64,000 bases of DNA from Prescottella equi. Its GTDB lineage: Bacteria > Actinomycetota > Actinomycetes > Mycobacteriales > Mycobacteriaceae. The position numbers were made by a program, and so were the translations under genes. Each line of letters starts with the position of its first letter. The first letter of the stretch is position 1. Below the pieces are notes generated by a model. The model worked only from the letters and a program-made list of their open reading frames with translations. It did not search any database and was not told the origin of the DNA. The DNA is taken from contig NZ_LWTX01000001.1 in the NCBI RefSeq assembly GCF_002094305.1, positions 744,001 through 808,000 on the forward strand. Direction: 5' to 3'. Shown piece by piece: positions 59,086-64,000 of this stretch.

Positions 59086-59105
59086 CGTCTGCCGTGTGGG
59101 CAGCG

Positions 59106-59945
59106 TCAGAAGCTGTGCTCCGCGGCGGGGAAGGCCCCGGACTCCACCTCGGAGGCGTAGGCGGCTGCCGCGTCGCGCAGAGCGGTTCCGACCTCGCCGA
59201 AGCGCTTGACGAACTTCGCGGTCTTACCGCTGGTGTACCCGGCCATGTCCTGCCACACCAGCACCTGGGCGTCGCACTCGTTACCGGCGCCGATGCCGAC
59301 GGTCGGGATGGTGAGCTTGCGGGTCACCTGTCCGGCGAGTTCCGCCGGGACCATCTCCATGACGACGGAGAACGCACCGGCCTCCTGGACCGCGATCGCG
59401 TCGGCGACCAGCTGCTCGGCGCCGTCGCCGCGGCCCTGCACCCGGAATCCGCCGAGGCTGTTGACGGACTGCGGAGTGAAGCCGATGTGGGCCTGCACGG
59501 GAATGCCGGCCGCGGTGAGCGCCGCGATCTGCGGGGCCACACGCTCGCCGCCTTCGAGCTTGACGGCGTGCGCCTGTCCCTCCTTCATGAAGCGGAACGC
59601 GGTCTCGAGCGCCTGTTGCGGGGAGGCCTCGTAGCTGCCGAAGGGCAGGTCGGCGATCACGAGGGCGTGCGGTGCGCCGCGCACCACGCCGCGCACCAGG
59701 GGAAGCATCTCGTCGATCGTGACCGGCACAGTGGTGTCGTATCCGTAGACGACGTTCGCGGCCGAGTCGCCGACGAGGAGGACCGGGATGCCGGCTTCCT
59801 CGAACAGTCGGGCGCTCGAGTAGTCGTATGCGGTGAGTTCGGCCCAGCGGGTGCCCTCGGCCTTCATCGCCTGCAGGTGATGGATGCGGGTCTTGCGCTT
59901 GGGGGCCGCGGGTGCGGCGGAGCCGTAGACAGCGTTTTCGGACAT
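59106..59945 (-). CDS. panB: 3-methyl-2-oxobutanoate hydroxymethyltransferase
   Basis: First enzyme of pantothenate synthesis, making ketopantoate from alpha-ketoisovalerate and methylene-THF. The 279-residue TIM barrel has [24 protein letters not shown] (metal Asp), [26 protein letters not shown] and [15 protein letters not shown], with the catalytic Glu in [13 protein letters not shown] 59945 with AAAGGGA upstream. Divergent from the Hip1-like gene; order as in Rv2225. Confidence 0.96.
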   Translation of the reverse strand: MSENAVYGSAAPAAPKRKTRIHHLQAMKAEGTRWAELTAYDYSSARLFEEAGIPVLLVGDSAANVVYGYDTTVPVTIDEMLPLVRGVVRGAPHALVIADLPFGSYEASPQQALETAFRFMKEGQAHAVKLEGGERVAPQIAALTAAGIPVQAHIGFTPQSVNSLGGFRVQGRGDGAEQLVADAIAVQEAGAFSVVMEMVPAELAGQVTRKLTIPTVGIGAGNECDAQVLVWQDMAGYTSGKTAKFVKRFGEVGTALRDAAAAYASEVESGAFPAAEHSF

Positions 59946-60122
59946 CGTTGTCCCTTTCTGGCCTCGAGGCCCGCCGTGCGGGTCCCCGGGTGGGATGCTG
60001 ACGCGTCTCAGTCTGCCACCGCGTCGCGAAGCCTCGTAGGGCTGTTTCGGTGCCGTTCGTCACACCCGGCCGCGCCCCTCTCCCGCGTTCAGCGGCTCGA
60101 CCGGGGGTTCAGGGTCGCGTGG

Positions 60123-60134
60123 CACGATCTAGGT
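60123..60134 (+). promoter_or_regulatory. leaderless-type -10 element for the Hip1-like gene
   Basis: CACGAT (60123-60128), 6 nt, then ATG 60135. Confidence 0.35.
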
Positions 60135-61706
60135 ATGCAGTCCAGACCCCGCTTGTTCGTGGCCGCTGCGATCGGGACGGTGGCCGTCCTGGCGGCCGGC
60201 TGCAGCTCGGCGGACAGATCGGACACCGTCGTCGGGACGCCTGTGGCCGAGGCCGTCGCCGGCGCGGGCGAGGTGCCGCCCGGACTCGAGGCGTTCTACA
60301 CGCAGCAGATCACGTGGGGGTCGTGCGACGGCTTCGCCACCGACGGGGACGAGTTGAGCGCGTCGCTCGAGTGCGCGAAGGTCACGGTCCCGCTCGACTA
60401 CGCCGCGCCCGCCGGGGACACCGCACAGATCGCGATCTCGCGTGCGCCGGCGACCGGGGCCCGGCTGGGTTCCATCCTCGTCAATCCCGGTGGCCCGGGT
60501 GCGTCCGGACTGAGTTCGGCGTCGATCACCGAGGGCACCGAACTGGCCGAGCGGTTCGACATGATCGGCTTCGATCCGAGGGGGATCGGCGCGTCCACAC
60601 CCCAGGTGCGCTGCCTGACCCCGCAGGAGAGCGACGCCGAGCGGCGCGACGCGGACGTCGACATGAGCCCCGCGGGGATCGCGTACGTCGAGGAGAAGAA
60701 CCGGACGTATGCCGCCCGCTGCGCGGAACGCTCGGGGCTGCCCCTGCTCGCGCACGTCGGTACCCGCGAGGTGGTGCGGGACATGGACGTCATCCGCTCG
60801 GTGCTGGGCGACGCGAAGCTGAACTACCTCGGATTCTCGTACGGCACTCGGATCGGCACGCAGTACGCGGAGACGTTCCCCCGGAACGTGCGGGCGATGG
60901 TGCTCGACGGCGCTCTCGACCCCGAGCAGGATCCGGTCGAGGAGGTCGTGCTCCAGGGAGCGGGCTTCCAGCAGGCGTTCGACGCGTTCGCCGCGGAGTG
61001 CGCGCAGACGTCGAACTGCCCACTCGGCACCGATCCGAGCGCCGCGAACGCGCGTTTCCGGGCCCTCGTCGAGCCGTTGGTCGCGCGACCGGCCGCCACC
61101 ACCGACCCGCGGGGCCTGAGCTACTCGGACGCGATCACCGGTGTGACGCAGGCGCTGTACTCGCCGAGCCTGTGGAGTTCGCTGCGCGGCGGGCTGTCGA
61201 GTCTCGCGGAAGGCAACGGCGACACGCTCCTGCTGCTGGCGGACCTGTACGAGGGGCGAGCCGACGACGGCAGCTACTCGAACATCAACGACGCGTTCAA
61301 CGCGATCCGGTGTGTCGACGATCCGCCGCTCACCGACCGGGCCGTGGCCGGGGAGGCCGACATGCGGTACCGGGAGGCCGCCCCGTTCCTCGACGACGGG
61401 CGCGGGACCGGCAACGCACCGCTCGACGCGTGCGCGTTCTGGCCCGTGCCGAACACCGGTGCGCCGCACGCGATCGACCCGGCGTCGGTCGCGGGGTTGC
61501 CGACGCTCGTGGTGGTGTCGACGACGCAGGACCCCGCCACCCCCTACCAGGCGGGCGTGGACCTGGCGAAACAGTTGGACGCCGCGCTGGTGACGTACCG
61601 GGGCGCGCAGCACACCGCGTCGTTCGACGGTGTCGCGTGCATCGACGATCCGCTCACGCGCTACTTCGTGGACCTCACCGTTCCCGATGGGGACCTGACG
61701 TGTTGA
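60135..61706 (+). CDS. exported serine protease, CaeA/Hip1-like (alpha/beta hydrolase)
   Basis: A 523-residue cell-envelope hydrolase of the tripeptidyl aminopeptidase type. A lipoprotein signal (LAAGCSS, Cys about 23) precedes the alpha/beta fold: SILVNPGGPGASG (oxyanion), DPRGIGASTPQVRC, nucleophile Ser in YLGFSYGTRIGTQYA, Asp in VVSTTQDPATPYQAG and His in YRGAQHTASFDG. Several Cys suggest disulfides. In M. tuberculosis Hip1 (Rv2224c) cleaves GroEL2 at the envelope. It lies between panB and glnA2 as there. Confidence 0.93.
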   Translation: MQSRPRLFVAAAIGTVAVLAAGCSSADRSDTVVGTPVAEAVAGAGEVPPGLEAFYTQQITWGSCDGFATDGDELSASLECAKVTVPLDYAAPAGDTAQIAISRAPATGARLGSILVNPGGPGASGLSSASITEGTELAERFDMIGFDPRGIGASTPQVRCLTPQESDAERRDADVDMSPAGIAYVEEKNRTYAARCAERSGLPLLAHVGTREVVRDMDVIRSVLGDAKLNYLGFSYGTRIGTQYAETFPRNVRAMVLDGALDPEQDPVEEVVLQGAGFQQAFDAFAAECAQTSNCPLGTDPSAANARFRALVEPLVARPAATTDPRGLSYSDAITGVTQALYSPSLWSSLRGGLSSLAEGNGDTLLLLADLYEGRADDGSYSNINDAFNAIRCVDDPPLTDRAVAGEADMRYREAAPFLDDGRGTGNAPLDACAFWPVPNTGAPHAIDPASVAGLPTLVVVSTTQDPATPYQAGVDLAKQLDAALVTYRGAQHTASFDGVACIDDPLTRYFVDLTVPDGDLTC

Positions 61707-61760
61707 GCTGCGCCGACGAGACCGATTTCACGATGTAACACAGATTTAACGCGATGTGCT

Positions 61761-61773
61761 TACGCTCGCGAGC
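61761..61773 (+). promoter_or_regulatory. leaderless-type -10 element for glnA2
   Basis: TACGCT (61761-61766), 7 nt, then ATG 61774. It supports this start over GTG 61756. Confidence 0.5.
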
Positions 61774-63114
61774 ATGGATCGCCAAAAGGAGTTCGTGCTA
61801 CGCACCCTCGAAGAGCGCGATATTCGGTTCGTGCGGCTGTGGTTCACCGACGTCCTCGGCTACCTGAAGTCGGTGGCGATCGCGCCCGCCGAACTCGAGG
61901 GCGCCTTCGAGGAGGGAATCGGCTTCGACGGCTCCGCGATCGAGGGCTTCTCGCGGGTCTCCGAGGCGGACACGGTCGCCAAGCCGGATGCCTCGACCTT
62001 CCAGATCCTGCCGTGGGCACACAAGGACGGCGCCCAGCATTCGGCGCGCATGTTCTGTGACATCGCGATGCCCGACGGCACCCCGTCCTGGGCCGATCCG
62101 CGGCACGTGCTGCGCCGCCAGCTGGCGAAGGCCAGTGACCTCGGCTTCTCGTGCTACGTGCACCCCGAGATCGAGTTCTTCCTGCTGGAGAACGGGCCGA
62201 TCGACGGCAGCCCACCGGTCCCCGCGGACAGCGGCGGCTACTTCGACCAGGCCGTGCACGATCGGGCACCGAACTTCCGTCGCCACGCGATCGACGCGCT
62301 CGAGTCGATGGGCATCTCGGTGGAGTTCAGCCACCACGAGGCCGCGCCGGGCCAGCAGGAGATCGACCTGCGTTACGCCGACGCGCTCTCGATGGCCGAC
62401 AACGTGATGACGTTCCGGTACGTCGTCAAGGAGGTCGCCATCGACGAGGGTGTGCGGGCGTCGTTCATGCCCAAGCCTTTCGGTGATCAGGCCGGTTCGG
62501 CGATGCACACGCACATGAGCCTGTTCGAGGGCGACACCAATGCCTTCCACAACCCGGACGACCCCAACCAGCTGTCGGCGACCGGTAAGGCGTTCATCGC
62601 CGGCATCCTCGAGCACGCCAACGAGATCAGTGCCGTCACCAACCAGTGGGTGAACTCCTACAAGCGGCTCGTCCACGGCGGCGAGGCGCCGACGGCCGCG
62701 ACATGGGGCCCGTCCAACCGGTCCGCGCTGATCCGCGTGCCGATGTACACGCCGAACAAGGCGTCGTCGCGGCGCGTCGAGGTCCGCAGCCCCGACTCGG
62801 CATGCAACCCGTACCTGACGTTCGCCGTCCTGCTCGCCGCCGGACTGCGCGGCATCGAGAAGGGCTACGAGCTGCCGCCCGAGGCGGAGGACGACGTGTG
62901 GGCGCTCACCGGCGCCGAGCGTCGCGCCATGGGCTACAAGCCGCTGCCCGGCAGCCTGGCCGAAGCCCTGGCCGAGATGGAGAAGTCGGAACTCGTCGCC
63001 GAGGCGCTCGGTGAGCACGTGTTCGATTTCTTCCTCCGCAACAAGCGACGCGAATGGGAGGAGTACCGCAGCCAGGTCACTCCCTTCGAGCTGAAGGCCT
63101 ACCTCGGCCTGTAG
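61774..63114 (+). CDS. glnA2: glutamine synthetase GlnA2
   Basis: Type I glutamine synthetase of 446 residues, the same length as M. tuberculosis GlnA2 (Rv2222c). Motifs: FTDVLGYLKSVAIAP and GFDGSAIEGFSRVSE (N-terminal domain), CYVHPEIEFFLLE (metal Glu), VEFSHHEAAPGQQEIDLRY, FMPKPFGDQAGSAMHTHMSL (catalytic signature) and KRLVHGGEAPTAATWGPSNR (ATP binding). GlnA2 is not the main ammonia-assimilating GS of relatives; it has accessory roles. The start at 61774 is supported by a -10 box 7 nt upstream. Followed by glnE. Confidence 0.96.
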   Translation: MDRQKEFVLRTLEERDIRFVRLWFTDVLGYLKSVAIAPAELEGAFEEGIGFDGSAIEGFSRVSEADTVAKPDASTFQILPWAHKDGAQHSARMFCDIAMPDGTPSWADPRHVLRRQLAKASDLGFSCYVHPEIEFFLLENGPIDGSPPVPADSGGYFDQAVHDRAPNFRRHAIDALESMGISVEFSHHEAAPGQQEIDLRYADALSMADNVMTFRYVVKEVAIDEGVRASFMPKPFGDQAGSAMHTHMSLFEGDTNAFHNPDDPNQLSATGKAFIAGILEHANEISAVTNQWVNSYKRLVHGGEAPTAATWGPSNRSALIRVPMYTPNKASSRRVEVRSPDSACNPYLTFAVLLAAGLRGIEKGYELPPEAEDDVWALTGAERRAMGYKPLPGSLAEALAEMEKSELVAEALGEHVFDFFLRNKRREWEEYRSQVTPFELKAYLGL

Positions 63115-63155
63115 GGCCGATCCGACCAGGAAGATCCCGAGAGGTGACGCGCGTG

Positions 63156-63203
63156 CCCCGTCCGGCCGGTCCATGTTCCGCTGGTGACGACGTCCGGACG
63201 GGG
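63156..63203 (+). promoter_or_regulatory. stem that can hide the glnE ribosome site
   Basis: CCCCGTCCGG (63156-63165) and CCGGACGGGG (63194-63203) are perfectly complementary. The right arm overlaps the G-rich ribosome site of glnE (63200-63206), so folding could lower glnE translation. Confidence 0.4.
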
Positions 63204-63211
63204 GTGCTCCG

Positions 63212-64000
63212 GTGAAGCCTCCGTATGCTCGCTCGGCGGTCCCCGGGGTCGGCCGACTGGGGCTCGTGGAGCCCACGGCTCCGGACGAGCTGAAGGCGAT
63301 CGGCTGGTCCGACCTCGACTCGGTCGAGTTGCTCTGGTCCTTGTCGCGGGCCGCGAATGCCGATTTGGCCCTCCGCACGCTGGTGCGCATCCAGGAGGGG
63401 CTCGGCGACGCGTGGGCCGAGCTCGACAGCGCGTTGCACACCGACAAGGGCCTGCGCGGCAGGCTGTTCGGGCTGATCGGTGCGTCCAGCGCGTTCGGTG
63501 ACCACCTCGTCGCGGACCCGTCGTCGTGGAAGCTGCTGGCGGGCGACATGACGCTGCCGTCGAAGGAAGAGATGACGCGGCGGCTGCTCGCGTGCGTCGG
63601 TGCCGTCCCGGAGACCGGCCCGAACGCGTCGTCGATGCTGTACCGCGCCGAGCTCACCGGGCCGGAAGCGATTGCCGCCCTCCGCAAGTGCTATCGGGAT
63701 CAGATGATGGTGCTGGCGGCTGCTGACCTCGCCGCCACCGTCGAGAACGAGCCCGTCGTCCCATATCAGACTGTGGGGCACCAGCTTTCCGACATGGCCG
63801 ACGCCGCGCTCACCGCGGCCCTGGCGGTCGCCGTCACCGCGGTGTCTCCCGACGAGCCGTGCCCGGCACGGATCGCGGTCATCGCGATGGGCAAGTGCGG
63901 TGCGCGGGAACTCAACTACGTGAGCGACGTCGACGTGGTATTCGTCGCGGAACCGTCCGATGCGGTCTCGAGCCGCATCGCGGGCGAGATGATGCGTATC
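63212..64000 (+). CDS. glnE: glutamate-ammonia-ligase adenylyltransferase GlnE (partial)
   Basis: N-terminal part of the bifunctional enzyme that adds and removes AMP on glutamine synthetase. It runs off the right edge without a stop, after 263 residues. VGRLGLVEPTAPDELKAIGW, VELLWSLSRAANADLALRTLV, GLIGASSAFGDHLVADPSSWKLL and RIAVIAMGKCGARELNYVSD (start of the first nucleotidyltransferase site, with Asp pair VSDVDVVF) match mycobacterial GlnE. GTG 63212 has GGGGGTG 6 nt upstream. Next to glnA2 as in Rv2222c-Rv2221c. Confidence 0.95.
   Translation, partial: MKPPYARSAVPGVGRLGLVEPTAPDELKAIGWSDLDSVELLWSLSRAANADLALRTLVRIQEGLGDAWAELDSALHTDKGLRGRLFGLIGASSAFGDHLVADPSSWKLLAGDMTLPSKEEMTRRLLACVGAVPETGPNASSMLYRAELTGPEAIAALRKCYRDQMMVLAAADLAATVENEPVVPYQTVGHQLSDMADAALTAALAVAVTAVSPDEPCPARIAVIAMGKCGARELNYVSDVDVVFVAEPSDAVSSRIAGEMMRI

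Noticed and set aside
1-64000. Insertion sequences, prophage genes, CRISPR arrays, toxin-antitoxin pairs
   Set aside because: No transposase, integrase, phage structural gene, regularly spaced repeat array or recognisable toxin-antitoxin pair was found on either strand.

Overview
The window is a high-GC actinobacterial chromosome segment, almost certainly from Rhodococcus or a close relative in the Mycobacteriales. The gene content and order follow two long Mycobacterium tuberculosis blocks (Rv2368c to Rv2342, then Rv2247 to Rv2221c). Start codons are often GTG, 4-bp ATGA or GTGA overlaps are common, a WS/DGAT acyltransferase and an NDMA-dependent alcohol dehydrogenase are present, and the FAS-II set has a single KasA, as expected for rhodococci. 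Family names come from reading the protein sequences; no database search was run.

Layout. 1-7725: ybeY, a CNNM/CBS membrane protein, era, a frameshifted DUF6790 gene, an amidase plus TetR unit, recO, uppS and a small YbjN-like protein. 7974-12213: an accessory island on the minus strand with two SipW-type (Ser/His, ER-like) signal peptidases and three small exported proteins carrying SipW-dependent-type signal peptides; one peptidase is fused to a large ectodomain. 12438-21297: the conserved order resumes with zur, smtB, glyS, a TPM-domain protein, a YdcF-type protein, dgt, dnaG and a small membrane protein. 21434-28046: tRNA-Asn, a DnaQ-like exonuclease, a CAT-anticodon tRNA, a gene-poor stretch, an MBL hydrolase, a WS/DGAT enzyme, a nicotinoprotein alcohol dehydrogenase, a serine beta-lactamase-like protein and a DUF3145 protein.

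28200-38202 is the mycolic-acid and central-carbon core: accD6, kasA, acpM, fabD, the regulator mabR and aceE on the minus strand, then a DUF3052 protein, ahpE and tRNA-Val on the plus strand. 38313-43823 holds a phosphatase, a VIT-type transporter, a tight five-gene membrane operon (DUF4178, DUF2617, DUF4247, DUF350, spermidine-synthase-like) and an orphan gene. 43895-51553 holds cobD, an ABM-domain protein, SURF1, ptpA with a ptkA-like HAD protein, cobC, a NIF3-like protein, a coiled-coil/zinc-ribbon protein and a fused RNase HI/acid phosphatase. 51531-64000 holds a DUF4383 protein, a cysteine-rich leader peptide ahead of a DAACS symporter, an ArsB-like permease, a DUF1697 protein, RNase P RNA, a CHAD protein, pip, a lipoprotein, panB, a Hip1-like protease, glnA2 and the start of glnE.

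Most striking points: the SipW/TasA-like export island interrupting conserved synteny; a 23-residue polycysteine leader peptide (absent from simple ORF calls) ahead of a possible cystine transporter; a one-base deletion that breaks kasA, normally essential; clear operator-like palindromes at the amidase/tetR, smtB/zur, fabD and aceE promoters; an extra cysteine in AhpE; and many genes whose start codon lies 6-8 nt after a -10-like hexamer, the pattern of leaderless transcripts. No insertion sequences, phage genes or CRISPR arrays were seen.
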